A stretch of DNA of 64,000 nucleotides from positions 1 through 64,000 of the forward strand of contig NZ_CADIKM010000027.1 in the NCBI RefSeq assembly GCF_902859895.1, written 5' to 3'. Below, one piece after another: positions 33,582 through 42,995 of this stretch (position 1 is its first letter; every line of letters starts with the position of its first letter). The position numbers and the translations under genes were made by a program. The DNA is from Pararobbsia alpina. Its GTDB lineage: Bacteria > Pseudomonadota > Gammaproteobacteria > Burkholderiales > Burkholderiaceae. The notes beneath the pieces are model-generated. The model saw only the letters and a list, made by a program, of their open reading frames with translations. It had not been told where the DNA came from and did not search any database.

Positions 33582-34508
33582 CTAGCGGTCAATGGGTTCT
33601 CGCTCCAGTCTTTCCATAAGGAAGTCGACAAAGCTGCGGACGCGCGACGACAGATGACGCGCATGCGGATAGAGCAGCACGAATGGTCGGGAACGACCGC
33701 CATAAGGGATGAGCAGTTCCTGAAGCGTTCCTTGCGTGAGGTCTTTCTCGACGATGAATCGATAGGTCTGAAACAAGCCTGCCCCATGGCGCGCCAAGGT
33801 CACTCCGGCAAGCACGTCGCCCGATGCCCCGTAACCTCCGCGCGTCACGGCTTCAACCGACTCTCCATCACGCTTGAAGAGCCACGGGAGGTGGCGGCCG
33901 CTGCTCGGCAACTCGTACTGGATGCACTCGTGATTGACGAGGTCATCAGGCGTTTCCAGTTTCCCGCCTTTACGCAGATAGGCGGGCGACGCCACGACGA
34001 CCAACTCCGCATCCTCGAGCTTTCGCGCAATTAGACCGGAGTCTTGCGGTGCGCGCCCCCGAATCGCGAGGTCGAAGCCTTCATCCGCAAAGTCGATGTT
34101 GCGATTGCTCAGATGCGCTTCAACGGTGACAGCGGGATAACGCTCGCGAAAGTCTGCAAGCAGCGGTAAAACGCGGTGGTGACCATATGGCGTTGGCATG
34201 CTGATGCGCAGCACGCCAGCCGGTGAAGCCTGCTGCCCGGTCGCTTCTCGCTCTGCATCGGCAAGCTGATTCAGCGCTTGTCGGCAGTGTTCGAAGTACC
34301 GCCTGCCTTCATCCGTCAGCCTGATCTGCCTCGTTGTCCGCACGAACAGCCTCACACCCAGGCGCTTCTCGAGACGCGCGACTGAACGGCTGACGGCGGC
34401 TGGCGTGACGCTTGCGGCAGTCGCAGCGACAGTGAAGCTTCCCGATTCGACCGCAAGGCAAAATAGCTCGATGCTGCCTAAAAGGAGATCGTCAAATTGA
34501 CGCTGCAT
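33582..34508 (-). CDS. LysR-family transcriptional regulator
   Basis: 308 residues: helix-turn-helix at about residues 18-60 (SFTVAATAASVTPAAVSRSV, then LEKRLGVRLFVRTTRQIRLT) and an effector domain. It resembles the large group of LTTRs that control neighbouring oxidoreductases. The next gene on the same strand is the SDR, 219 bases away. Its start overlaps the 3' part of a broken FMN-reductase gene. Confidence 0.92.
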   Translation of the reverse strand: MQRQFDDLLLGSIELFCLAVESGSFTVAATAASVTPAAVSRSVARLEKRLGVRLFVRTTRQIRLTDEGRRYFEHCRQALNQLADAEREATGQQASPAGVLRISMPTPYGHHRVLPLLADFRERYPAVTVEAHLSNRNIDFADEGFDLAIRGRAPQDSGLIARKLEDAELVVVASPAYLRKGGKLETPDDLVNHECIQYELPSSGRHLPWLFKRDGESVEAVTRGGYGASGDVLAGVTLARHGAGLFQTYRFIVEKDLTQGTLQELLIPYGGRSRPFVLLYPHARHLSSRVRSFVDFLMERLEREPIDR

Positions 34509-34707
34509 GATCCCTCGATGACCTGTCGAATCTTGTAGTTTCGTGGTCCTCGTTGAAGAGCGGGATCCGACTCAGCTCAAAGATGTCGAGCGTGACAGGT
34601 TGCGGGAACTCATCTCGCAGCGTGCGCAGAATCGCTGTGCAATACGAGTGACGACGAAGGCTTCCCGGAATACCGATGAGCCGAAGAGAAGCGTGCTTGT
34701 CTTTCAT
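34492..34707 (-). pseudogene. NADPH-dependent FMN reductase, N-terminal fragment
   Basis: 71 codons begin MKDKHASLRLIGIPGSLRRH and run on to LDIFELSRIPLFNEDHE, the first third of a flavodoxin-like NADPH:FMN reductase (GSLRxxSxN motif with C in place of N). The chain then turns into unrelated sequence and stops, overlapping the LysR start. Full members have about 180-200 residues, so this is a truncated relic. Confidence 0.7.
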
Positions 34708-35125
34708 TGAGATTCTCTGGCATGAATTGAAGTTTAGGCAAAAAATCCCCTCCCTTGGCCCCACGATATGGAGTGTGGTGATTCCTCACAGGCGATATCT
34801 CCGATAAGCAGATAAATTGATGTGGCCCCAATGTATGCGCCAATGAATCGATAGGTGTACTCAATCCGTCTATTTGGCTGTCGCCGCGCGCCGATGCGGC
34901 TGGCGTGCGAGACGATCCCATGCGCCTCAGGGACTGACTCCGCCGGGCTCACGCCGGCCCGGTCCCGCCAAACCGCCCGCCGAAACTTTAAAAGTGTAAG
35001 GAGTTTCATCTTTGCGTCGGTCCAGTTTTATATGGCTGATGTTAGAAAAGAGAGCTCGGTCGGACATGGGGCGAGACGCAATGCGCGGCGTTCCCCGACC
35101 CACTATTCAGCGGAGAATTCGATTC
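34708..35125. other. intergenic stretch of 418 bases
   Basis: No credible gene on either strand. It must hold the promoter of the paoABC-like operon and, on the minus strand, whatever remains of the reductase promoter. No clear operator was recognised. Confidence 0.4.
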
Positions 35126-35794
35126 ATGGACGAAGAGTCCCGGAAACCAGGCACGAGCCCAAATAGTGCTGAGACGGTGTTCCAACGCGTGACACGTCGA
35201 TCGTTCTTGGGCCGCGTGGGTGCCGCCGGCATCACGATTGGCGCCGGACAGCTTTCCTCTGTAGCACACGCAGCTTCAGGCGGTGCTGACCAGGGTGAAA
35301 CACCCGCCGCCGAGCAGAGCGCAGATAGTGCCAACGTACATGTCCGATTGAACGTCAACGGCACCCACCACGAGCTGGATATCGATCCCCGCACGACGCT
35401 GCTCGATTGCGTGCGCGATCACCTGCGGCTTACGGGCACAAAGAAGGGCTGCGACCACGGCCAGTGCGGCGCCTGCACGGTCCATGTCGACGGCAGGCGT
35501 GTGAATTCCTGCCTGAGCCTTGCCGCCACCCACGAGGGCGAGGCCATCACGACCATCGAAGGCGTTGGACAGCCGGGCCATCTGCATCCGATGCAGGCCG
35601 CCTTCGTCGAACACGACGGTTTCCAGTGCGGGTACTGCACGTCCGGCCAGATCATGTCGGCTGTCGCGCTGCTCAACGAGCCCTACGGTCATAGTGACGA
35701 GGAGGTCAAGGAAGCCATGAGCGGAAATATCTGCAGGTGTGGCGCCTATTCGAACATCGTCTCCGCGATCCAGCAAGTTCGCCGGAAAGACTAA
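35126..35794 (+). CDS. paoA: PaoA-like 2Fe-2S subunit of molybdenum oxidoreductase
   Basis: 222 residues. A Tat signal (VTRRSFLGRVGAAGITIGAG) indicates export to the periplasm. The first 2Fe-2S cluster is bound by KKGCDHGQCGACTVHVDG plus a Cys in RVNSCLSL, and the second by FQCGYCTSGQ and NICRCGAYSNI. This is the electron-transfer subunit of a xanthine-oxidase family aldehyde dehydrogenase (PaoABC type). GGAG precedes the ATG at 35126. The three subunit genes follow with gaps of 13 and 26 bases. Confidence 0.92.
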   Translation: MDEESRKPGTSPNSAETVFQRVTRRSFLGRVGAAGITIGAGQLSSVAHAASGGADQGETPAAEQSADSANVHVRLNVNGTHHELDIDPRTTLLDCVRDHLRLTGTKKGCDHGQCGACTVHVDGRRVNSCLSLAATHEGEAITTIEGVGQPGHLHPMQAAFVEHDGFQCGYCTSGQIMSAVALLNEPYGHSDEEVKEAMSGNICRCGAYSNIVSAIQQVRRKD

Positions 35795-35807
35795 GCAGAG
35801 CATACGA

Positions 35808-36815
35808 ATGGAACTCTTTCAACTCAAGCGCGCGTCCAGCGTCGCGCAGGCACTCGATATCGCGGAGACTGACGCCGGCAGCCAGCAAAGTGGCGCGTCG
35901 ATGCGCTTTCTGGCCGGCGGCACAACACTGCTCGACTTGATGAAGCTCGACGTCGAGCGACCGACGCAGATCATCGACATCCATCGCCTGCCGCTCGCTC
36001 AGGTCGAAGCAATCGACGGTGGCGGCGTCACGATCGGCGCGACGGTACGCAATTCCGATCTCGCGAATCATCCGCTGATCAAGACGCACTATCCTGTCCT
36101 GTCCGAGGCCTTGCTTTCCGGTGCGTCGGCCCAGTTGCGCAACATGGCGACGACCGGCGGCAACCTGTTGCAGCGCACACGCTGCGTCTACTTTCGCGAT
36201 GCCGCCACGCCGTGCAATAAGCGTGAGCCTGGCACGGGTTGCTCTGCAATCGATGGGTTCAATCGAAACCTCGCCATTCTGGGGACCAGCGATCACTGTA
36301 TCGCGACGAACCCTTCGGACATGAGTGTCGCGATGACCGCGCTCGAGGCCACGATCCATGTCGAAAGCAAGCAGGGCAAGCGAAGCATTGCGATCGACGA
36401 CTTCTTCCTGTTGCCCGGGGCCACGCCGCACCGTGAAACCACCCTCAAACCCGGTGAGCTGATCACCCAGGTGACGCTCCCTGCGCCGGCACCTGGCAGT
36501 CGCGGCGTCTATCTGAAACTGCGCGATCGCGCATCGTATGAATTTGCGTTGGCGTCGGCAGCGGTCGTCATGACCGTATCGTCGGGCAAGATTGCCCACA
36601 TCCGGATCGCACTAGGCGGTGTCGGCGTCAAGCCCTGGCGCTCGCGCGAGGCCGAAGCCGCGTTGCTCGACCGCGCGCCTGAGCCCACGGCGTTCCAGGC
36701 GGCGGCCGAGGCCGCGCTCCAGTCAGCCCGCCCCCAAAGCCAGAACGGCTTCAAGGTCGAACTTGCTAAACGCTGCATCCAGCAAGCACTCAAGCTGGCC
36801 ACACAGACTGCCTGA
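35808..36815 (+). CDS. paoB: PaoB-like FAD-binding subunit
   Basis: 335 residues with the FAD-binding type 2 fold (FLAGGTTLLDLMKLDVERPT; NMATTGGNLLQRTRC) and a C-terminal CO-dehydrogenase flavoprotein domain. The Cys-bearing insertion RCVYFRDAATPCNKREPGTG, then C, is the one that in E. coli PaoB binds an extra 4Fe-4S cluster. It passes electrons from the iron-sulfur subunit to the acceptor. The ATG at 35808 lies 13 bases after the previous stop. Confidence 0.92.
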   Translation: MELFQLKRASSVAQALDIAETDAGSQQSGASMRFLAGGTTLLDLMKLDVERPTQIIDIHRLPLAQVEAIDGGGVTIGATVRNSDLANHPLIKTHYPVLSEALLSGASAQLRNMATTGGNLLQRTRCVYFRDAATPCNKREPGTGCSAIDGFNRNLAILGTSDHCIATNPSDMSVAMTALEATIHVESKQGKRSIAIDDFFLLPGATPHRETTLKPGELITQVTLPAPAPGSRGVYLKLRDRASYEFALASAAVVMTVSSGKIAHIRIALGGVGVKPWRSREAEAALLDRAPEPTAFQAAAEAALQSARPQSQNGFKVELAKRCIQQALKLATQTA

Positions 36816-36841
36816 CCCAATGGTCGTGACGCGGAGAGAAC

Positions 36842-39076
36842 GTGCAATTAGTTAGCAATAAAACGCAGCCGGTCATTGGCGGCGACTTTACCCGAATTGA
36901 TGGACCGCTCAAGGTCAGCGGTGCGGCGACGTACACATCGGATTTCAACTTTCCAGGGATGCTTTACGCCGTACCGGTTTGCGCGACGATCGCCAAAGGG
37001 CGCATCGATCAACTGGAAACGGCCGCTGCCTCGAAGATGCCAGGGGTCCGGGCTGTCTTCACACGCGAGAACATCGGAAAGTTCTTTCGCATCGGCTTCG
37101 GACCCAGAATCGACGAAAGACGCCCGCCGCTCGACGACGACATCATTTCGTACTATGGCCAGTACATTGCAGTCGTCGTGGCCGATACGTTTGAGCAGGC
37201 AACTGCCGCGTCCAGTGCGGTGAAGGCGCGGTATGCGCAGAGTCAACCTGATGTAAGGACCCAGATGTCGGCAGACGGGACGCCGTCCGTCGACACGCAG
37301 CGCGGCGACGCGCAGGCCGCATTCGCGGCCGCCTCTGATGCATTGAAGCTGGACCAGGTCTACACGACGCCGATCGAAACGCACAATCCCATCGAACTGC
37401 ATGCCACGGTGGCGGTATTCGATGGCACGAGTTACACGCTCTACGAAACGACGCAGTCGATTGTCTACCAGCGGCAGATGATGGCGCAGATGCTCGGCGT
37501 GCCGGAAGACCAGGTGCGCGTCATCATGAAGTATCTAGGCTCGGGATTCGGCGGCAAGCTGTTTCCGTGGTCCCACTCGCTACTCACTGCCGCCGCGGCA
37601 CGCAATCTTCGGCGGCCCGTCAAGCTGGTGCTGACGCGCGAGATGATGTTCCAGAACGTGGGCCACCGTCCGAACACGGAGCAGCGCATACGCTTGTCGG
37701 CAACACCCGATGGACGTTTGACATCGCTGCAGCAGCACTACGTCCATCAAACAGCCCGCCTGGATACACGCAAAGAGAATTGTGGCGAGGCGACCGGCTA
37801 TCTCTACAGCTCACCGAACCTGCAAGTGACTGCCGCCTATGCGCGCCGGGACATCGCGCCCAGCACGTCCATGCGCGGCCCGGGCGCCGTCCCTGGCTTG
37901 TTCGCAGTCGAATCGGCCGTCGACGAACTCGCCATCAAGCTCAATATCGATCCCGTCCAGCTACGCCTGGTCAATGAGCCGGCGATCGACGAAAGCCTGA
38001 ATGTGCCGTTTTCCTCCCGGCACCTCAAGGAGTGTCTGACGCGCGGCGCGGCCCAATTCGGCTGGGCGGCACGCAAGACGCCGGTCGGGTCGATGCGTCG
38101 TGACGGCATGGTGATCGGCTGGGGAGTCGCAGCGGGGTCGTGGCAAGCGCAGCGATCCGCGGCGGAAGTCATCGTTGAACTGCATGCCGACGCAACGGCG
38201 CGCGTGTTGACAGCGACTCAGGACATTGGGACGGGGACGTACACCGTACTCGCTCAGATGGTGGCCAATGTGACCGGGATCGCGCTCGACAAAATCTCGG
38301 TGGTAATCGGTGACACACGCTTGCCTCCCGGCCCGATGTCCGGGGGCTCGAGGGCTACGGCGTCGCTGGTTCCGGCCGTGATGCAGGCGGCGCAGGCGGC
38401 GGTCCAGCACCTTTTGCTCACTGCAGCCGAAGCAGGTAGCTCACCCTTCAACGGGCAGAAGGCCGATGCGCTGGGTTTTGAGCAAGGGATGGTCTATCGG
38501 AAAGGAACCTCGCCGGGAGCTGGGGTGCCCTTCGAGCGGATTCTGGCGCCGGCAGGGGTCAACACCGTTGTGGGACGGGGGCGGTCCGGCCCGAACCAGG
38601 ACGATCCTGACGCGAAGCACGTGTCGGTGCACTCGTACTGCGCGCATTTTGTCGAGGTGACATGGCAGCCTGAAACAGCGCGGTTGCGAGTCAGCCGCGT
38701 GGTCAGCGTGATCGATGGGGGCAAGATCATCAATGCCCGTACGGCTCGCAACCAGATTGAAGGTGCCGTCGTGATGGGTGTCGGCATGGCGCTGTTCGAA
38801 GAGACGAACTACGACAGCCGTAGCGGCGCCCCGATCAACCGCAGCCTCGCCGACTATGTCATGACCACGCATGCCGATGCACCGAAGATCGATGTCACGT
38901 TCCTCGACTATCCGGATCTTGCGTTGAACCCCCTCGGCGCGCGCGGGGTCGGGGAGATTGGAATCGCGGGCATCGCGCCAGCGATTGCGAATGCTGTTTA
39001 TCATGCGACGGGCGTGCGCGTGCGCAATCTTCCGGTTCGACTCGAGGACCTGTTGACGGCTCAAGTGTCCTTGTAG
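36842..39076 (+). CDS. paoC: PaoC-like molybdopterin-binding catalytic subunit
   Basis: 744 residues, the large subunit of the xanthine-oxidase family. N-terminal KVSGAATYTSDFNFPGMLYA is the hammerhead domain; GSGFGGKLFPW and SMRGPGAVPGLFAVE contribute to cofactor binding; GARGVGEIGIAG near the C terminus has the conserved active-site Glu. It should oxidise aldehydes (aromatic in known PaoC) in the periplasm. The GTG start follows CGGAGAG. The accessory chaperone PaoD is not in this window next to it. Confidence 0.92.
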   Translation: MQLVSNKTQPVIGGDFTRIDGPLKVSGAATYTSDFNFPGMLYAVPVCATIAKGRIDQLETAAASKMPGVRAVFTRENIGKFFRIGFGPRIDERRPPLDDDIISYYGQYIAVVVADTFEQATAASSAVKARYAQSQPDVRTQMSADGTPSVDTQRGDAQAAFAAASDALKLDQVYTTPIETHNPIELHATVAVFDGTSYTLYETTQSIVYQRQMMAQMLGVPEDQVRVIMKYLGSGFGGKLFPWSHSLLTAAAARNLRRPVKLVLTREMMFQNVGHRPNTEQRIRLSATPDGRLTSLQQHYVHQTARLDTRKENCGEATGYLYSSPNLQVTAAYARRDIAPSTSMRGPGAVPGLFAVESAVDELAIKLNIDPVQLRLVNEPAIDESLNVPFSSRHLKECLTRGAAQFGWAARKTPVGSMRRDGMVIGWGVAAGSWQAQRSAAEVIVELHADATARVLTATQDIGTGTYTVLAQMVANVTGIALDKISVVIGDTRLPPGPMSGGSRATASLVPAVMQAAQAAVQHLLLTAAEAGSSPFNGQKADALGFEQGMVYRKGTSPGAGVPFERILAPAGVNTVVGRGRSGPNQDDPDAKHVSVHSYCAHFVEVTWQPETARLRVSRVVSVIDGGKIINARTARNQIEGAVVMGVGMALFEETNYDSRSGAPINRSLADYVMTTHADAPKIDVTFLDYPDLALNPLGARGVGEIGIAGIAPAIANAVYHATGVRVRNLPVRLEDLLTAQVSL

Positions 39077-39423
39077 GCGTCGCAGGCCCCTTCATTTTCG
39101 AACGGGCCCGGATGGCGGCTCAGGCCCGCGGACAGCGGACGCTCGGGGTCCCGAGCGGAACCGCTACGCGGGCCGTAGCCGTTGAGGGGAAACAGTTACG
39201 CCGGGCACTCCGATGTTCTTCATGAAACTGATCGCGTAGAACGCCCAATTGCCGGCGTTGGTCAATGCATTCGTAGGAATTTCATGGTGGATAATAGTTG
39301 TATCCGAATGGTCGATGTCGAACCGGAGTGTGGCGTGTAACGCCCAACGCAAACACCGCGAACCGGGTCGGGAACGAATTATGCTGTGCGGAAGGCTAAT
39401 TTTCCCTAAGAACTGGGGCAATT
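39077..39423. other. intergenic stretch of 347 bases, no supported gene
   Basis: No credible gene was seen. The region probably holds the end of the paoABC transcript and the promoter of the MipA/OmpV gene. Confidence 0.4.
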
Positions 39424-40314
39424 TTGACGTCATCCTCACAGGGGCACCGCGCTTGCACGCTGCGCCACGTGGTGCTTCGATTCCGGAGCGCAGGCCTCGT
39501 CGCCAGTCTCATGGCGGCCATTGCACCCGCGGCGCGCGGCCAGACGCCATCGCCGCTGGCTGAATGGCAGTACTCGGCGGGGATTCCACTCGAAAGGCTC
39601 TATCGAGGTAGTGAATCGGATTGGCAAGTACGCGTCGGGGCAGGGGCCACATTCCAACCGCGCTACACCGGCTCCGACCGGTACCATACTCTCGTGGGTC
39701 CAAGCTTCGACATTCGGTACAAGGAATTGGCTTTCCTTTCAACGGGCGAGGGTCTCGGCGTTAACGTGTTGCAGGGTAGCAACTGGCGCGTGAGCATTTC
39801 GGCGGTCTACGATCTTGGCCGTCGCGGAAAAGACGATCCGTCGCGTCTCAACGGACTGGGGAACATCAACCCAGCGCCCGAAATGAAACTCGCAGCCGAG
39901 TATGTGATTTCGAAGGACTACCCGATCGTCTTCCGCGTGGCCGCGATTCGCAGCTTCGGCGGTTCGAATGGCTGGATCCTCGACATTGGCACCTATATGC
40001 CCATGCCGGCGAGTTCTGAACGCTTCTTCTGGTTTGCGGGTCCATCGGTGAGCTTCGCGGACTCGAACTATATGAACAGCTGGTTCGGCGTCAATGGCCA
40101 GCAGGCGGCGGCGTCGCAGTACCGACCCTTCGATGCCCACGCGGGCCTGGCGTCGGCAGGTTTCGGCATCACCATGATCTGGTTCATCAACAAGCATTGG
40201 TTCGTCACCGCAGACGGTGCCCTGAAGCGCTTGCTGGGGAGCGGCGCGGACAGCCCGATTCCGGGATCGAAGACGAATGGCGTGACCGATGTGTCAATCA
40301 ACTACCAGTTCTGA
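39424..40314 (+). CDS. MipA/OmpV-family outer-membrane protein
   Basis: About 296 residues with the MipA/OmpV beta-barrel pattern: GAGATFQPRYTGSDRYHTLV after the signal, alternating hydrophobic strands, and a C-terminal SINYQF ending in Phe. The signal peptide is LRFRSAGLVASLMAAIAPA. The start is unclear: a TTG at 39424 or GTGs at 39469/39472, which would give a shorter and more ordinary signal. Members act as scaffolds or porins in the outer membrane. Confidence 0.82.
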   Translation: MTSSSQGHRACTLRHVVLRFRSAGLVASLMAAIAPAARGQTPSPLAEWQYSAGIPLERLYRGSESDWQVRVGAGATFQPRYTGSDRYHTLVGPSFDIRYKELAFLSTGEGLGVNVLQGSNWRVSISAVYDLGRRGKDDPSRLNGLGNINPAPEMKLAAEYVISKDYPIVFRVAAIRSFGGSNGWILDIGTYMPMPASSERFFWFAGPSVSFADSNYMNSWFGVNGQQAAASQYRPFDAHAGLASAGFGITMIWFINKHWFVTADGALKRLLGSGADSPIPGSKTNGVTDVSINYQF

Positions 40315-40450
40315 GCGCGCAGATTCGCCAACCGATGATCGAGATGGACATCGCTGGCATTCATGAACAATATCGACATTCGCTAATCTCTCTGGCGGCA
40401 CGCGGCGTTAGAACCGGTACCGCGAGCCGGGGCAATGAAGGAGAACGATC

Positions 40451-41116
40451 GTGCATGACGATATGTCAGACGCGCGTGAAGAGATGATCGAGCGCCAACT
40501 GATCGCACGCGGCATCGTGGAGCCACGCATCATCGACGCCATGCGGCGCGTGCCGCGCGAGGCATTCCTGCGTTGGGGTTTGCGCGAATTCGCCTATGCG
40601 GATGAGTCGCTTCCGATCGAGGCCGAGCAGACCATCTCCCAGCCGTTCATCGTCGCGCTGATGCTGGCCATCGCCCAGCTCGGGCCCAATGACCACGTGC
40701 TGGAAATCGGCACCGGTTCGGGCTATGCGGCCGCCGTGCTTGCGGAGGTGGTTGCAGTGGTCGATACGATCGAGCGTCTGCCACAACTGGCTGCCAGCGC
40801 CTACAACCGGCTGACTTCACTTGGCTATGACAACGTGAGCGTCCATGTGGGGGATGGCACCCTCGGGCTGCCAGCACGTGGGCCATTCGACGCAATCCTG
40901 GTGACCGCGTCCGGCCCGGTCGTGCCGCCCGCATTGTGTGCGCAGCTCAAGGTGGGGGGCCGGCTCGTGATGCCGGTGGGCCCGAATACGGAGCGCCAGC
41001 GGCTGTGCCGGCTGGTTCGCTACGGCGACAGGACTTACTACCAGGAAATGCTCAACTTCGTACGTTTCGTGCCGCTCATTGGCGCGCAGGGCTGGGGTGG
41101 TATTACCGAAGAATAG
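40451..41116 (+). CDS. pcm: protein-L-isoaspartate O-methyltransferase
   Basis: A 221-residue PCMT. The N terminus MIERQLIARGIVEPRIIDAM and PREAFL, the substrate-loop motif PIEAEQTISQPFIVA, and the SAM motif VLEIGTGSGYAAAVLAE are all present. It repairs isoaspartyl residues in aged proteins. The GTG start follows AAGGAG. There is a second member in the window (61007-61747), which is the longer exported-looking type. Confidence 0.92.
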   Translation: MHDDMSDAREEMIERQLIARGIVEPRIIDAMRRVPREAFLRWGLREFAYADESLPIEAEQTISQPFIVALMLAIAQLGPNDHVLEIGTGSGYAAAVLAEVVAVVDTIERLPQLAASAYNRLTSLGYDNVSVHVGDGTLGLPARGPFDAILVTASGPVVPPALCAQLKVGGRLVMPVGPNTERQRLCRLVRYGDRTYYQEMLNFVRFVPLIGAQGWGGITEE

Positions 41117-41124
41117 TGCTGGCA

Positions 41125-41152
41125 AGGCTATTGGACTTAGGTCCAATAGCCT
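41125..41152. terminator. 12-bp perfect hairpin after pcm
   Basis: AGGCTATTGGAC-TTAG-GTCCAATAGCCT is a perfect 12-base inverted repeat beginning 8 bases after the pcm stop. The T-run of a classical terminator is missing. It may still end transcripts or protect the 3' end, or may be an operator for the next gene. Confidence 0.55.
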
Positions 41153-41264
41153 GACAACGAATTGACAACTAGACTTGACTCGCCTTAATCCATGCTTCTT
41201 CGTTGGAGACAATGGGAATCCAGCATGCGTGGCGCTTTTGCGGTGCATTCCAAAGGAGACATCA

Positions 41265-41855
41265 ATGAGGAACAGAGACTTTCTGATCATCGCCGCACTG
41301 GTGGCCATATCAAATACAGCATGGGCACAGCCGAAAACCAGCGTGGAAGTCACGAAGGCGCCTGGTCAGGCCACCATCACGGGAACCACCACGGTAACCG
41401 CCACGGTACAGGAAATCGATGCCGCGACGAGGACCGTCCTGCTCAAAGGCACTGACGGGAAGGTCGTTGAAGTGGTCGTCGGCGACGAGGCGCGCAATTT
41501 TGATCAGCTCAAGGTCGGCGACGTCGTCAAAACCGTTTACCGGGAAGCACTCAGTCTTAGCCTCAAGAAAGACGGAAACGGTATTCGATCTGCCGAAGAC
41601 ACTCCGACGATGGAGCGCGCGCCAGCTGGCGGCAAGCCCGGCGGCACCGTGGGCAGGCAAGTGAAAATCATGACCGACGTCATCGCAGTCAATTCAAAAA
41701 GCAAGACCGTCACCCTGAAAGGTCCCAAGGGCAACACGGTAGACCTGAAGGTGGAGGATCCCGCTCAGTTGGCAAACATCAAGAAGGGTGATCAGGTCGA
41801 GGCTGTGTACAGCGAAGCCCTCGCCATTTCCGTGGAGCCGGCAGTGACGAAGTAA
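41265..41855 (+). CDS. secreted protein of two tandem domains
   Basis: 196 residues: signal peptide MRNRDFLIIAALVAISNTAWA, then two homologous halves. The first (TATVQEIDAATRTVLLKG, FDQLKVGDVVKTVYREALSL) and the second (MTDVIAVNSKSKTVTLKG, LANIKKGDQVEAVYSEALAI) align almost residue by residue over about 60 residues. Each half looks like a small beta-barrel. The start has AAAGGAG. The function is not known. It precedes another protein with a duplicated structure. Confidence 0.75.
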   Translation: MRNRDFLIIAALVAISNTAWAQPKTSVEVTKAPGQATITGTTTVTATVQEIDAATRTVLLKGTDGKVVEVVVGDEARNFDQLKVGDVVKTVYREALSLSLKKDGNGIRSAEDTPTMERAPAGGKPGGTVGRQVKIMTDVIAVNSKSKTVTLKGPKGNTVDLKVEDPAQLANIKKGDQVEAVYSEALAISVEPAVTK

Positions 41856-41984
41856 GTGCCTCGCTAGCCGCCTCCACCGGAGGTGGCCGCCCTATGGGCC
41901 AACTTGCATCGGTTTGGCGACTCCGAATTTCGCTTGCGGCAGCGTAAGGAGTCCGAAGACGCTATTCTTGCAAAGAGTCCGATA

Positions 41985-42989
41985 GTGTCCACGAACCAGA
42001 ACTACAAGGCTCGCACTGCTTCGGTCTCGGCGCTTATCAACGGCGCTTCCCTCGTCTTGTCTCCGCCCGCAAGCGCACAGGAATTCTCGCTGATGGCCGG
42101 CCCGCTCATAAGTGGCAGCGCAAACACCTATTCGTGGGCCGCCAGCTATCGCGAGGGCCTCGGGCGCTACGCCGCATGGAGCTTTTCCTGGGTCAACGAA
42201 GGTCACATTCCGGAGCATCATCGCGACGGCCAAACTGTCCAGGCCTGGGGGCGCCTGCCATTGTGGAACGATCGGCTGGAGTTATCGGCGGGTACGGGGC
42301 CGTATCGATACTTCGATACAACGGTAGCGCAATCCGGGGGCAGCTATTCGAATACGCACGGCTGGGGTCTGTTGTGGAGCCTGCGCGTCGCATACTATTT
42401 CGATAGCCGCTGGATTGCCCAGGCCCAGCTGAATCACGTCCAGGCGTTTGGTGGTCCCGACTCGACCGCACTGCTGTTCGGCATCGCTTATCAACTCGAA
42501 GACAAAGGCGAGCCCGGTCCACGGGAGCGCCCGATACCACGGACATCAAAGGTGACGAACAACGAAATCACCGTGATGCTCGGCAAGACGATCCTGAATA
42601 GCGACAACTCCGAGTCCGCCAATGCCGGAAGTCTCGAATACCGGCGCGGCTTGTGGCGCTACGTTGACGCGACCGCCTCATACATTCATGAAGGGGGGCA
42701 CACCCAGTCGCGCCGCGACGGTTTGGCGGCGCAGCTTTGGGCCACCCGCGCTTTCTTCGACGACAAGCTCACGCTGTCGGTCGGCGCCGGGCCTTACGTT
42801 GCCATTACCCAAAACGATGACCTTCCGCTGGACCGTACCGGTGACGGCCGCCTCTCGGCGCTTGTTGCCGTATCAGCAAGTTATCGGCTCGGTCAGCACT
42901 GGCTCACGCGCATCACATGGAATCGCGTAGTCACGCGCTACAACCGCGACACGGATCTGATCGAAGCGGGGGTCGGGTGGCGCTTTTGA
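41985..42989 (+). CDS. outer-membrane beta-barrel protein with tandem duplication
   Basis: About 334 residues from GTG 41985 (MSTNQNYKARTASVSALING), giving a signal peptide that ends PPASAQ; a GTG at 41883 is less likely. Two halves of about 135 residues follow the same strand pattern: YREGLGRYAAWSFSWVNEGH matches YRRGLWRYVDATASYIHEGG, and RLELSAGTGPYRYFDT matches KLTLSVGAGPYVAITQ. Each ends in an aromatic strand (AYQL; GVGWRF, terminal Phe). No named family is recognised. It could be a porin or a lipid-A-modifying (PagP/PagL-like) barrel fused to itself. Confidence 0.72.
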   Translation: MSTNQNYKARTASVSALINGASLVLSPPASAQEFSLMAGPLISGSANTYSWAASYREGLGRYAAWSFSWVNEGHIPEHHRDGQTVQAWGRLPLWNDRLELSAGTGPYRYFDTTVAQSGGSYSNTHGWGLLWSLRVAYYFDSRWIAQAQLNHVQAFGGPDSTALLFGIAYQLEDKGEPGPRERPIPRTSKVTNNEITVMLGKTILNSDNSESANAGSLEYRRGLWRYVDATASYIHEGGHTQSRRDGLAAQLWATRAFFDDKLTLSVGAGPYVAITQNDDLPLDRTGDGRLSALVAVSASYRLGQHWLTRITWNRVVTRYNRDTDLIEAGVGWRF

Positions 42990-42995
42990 TGCAGA

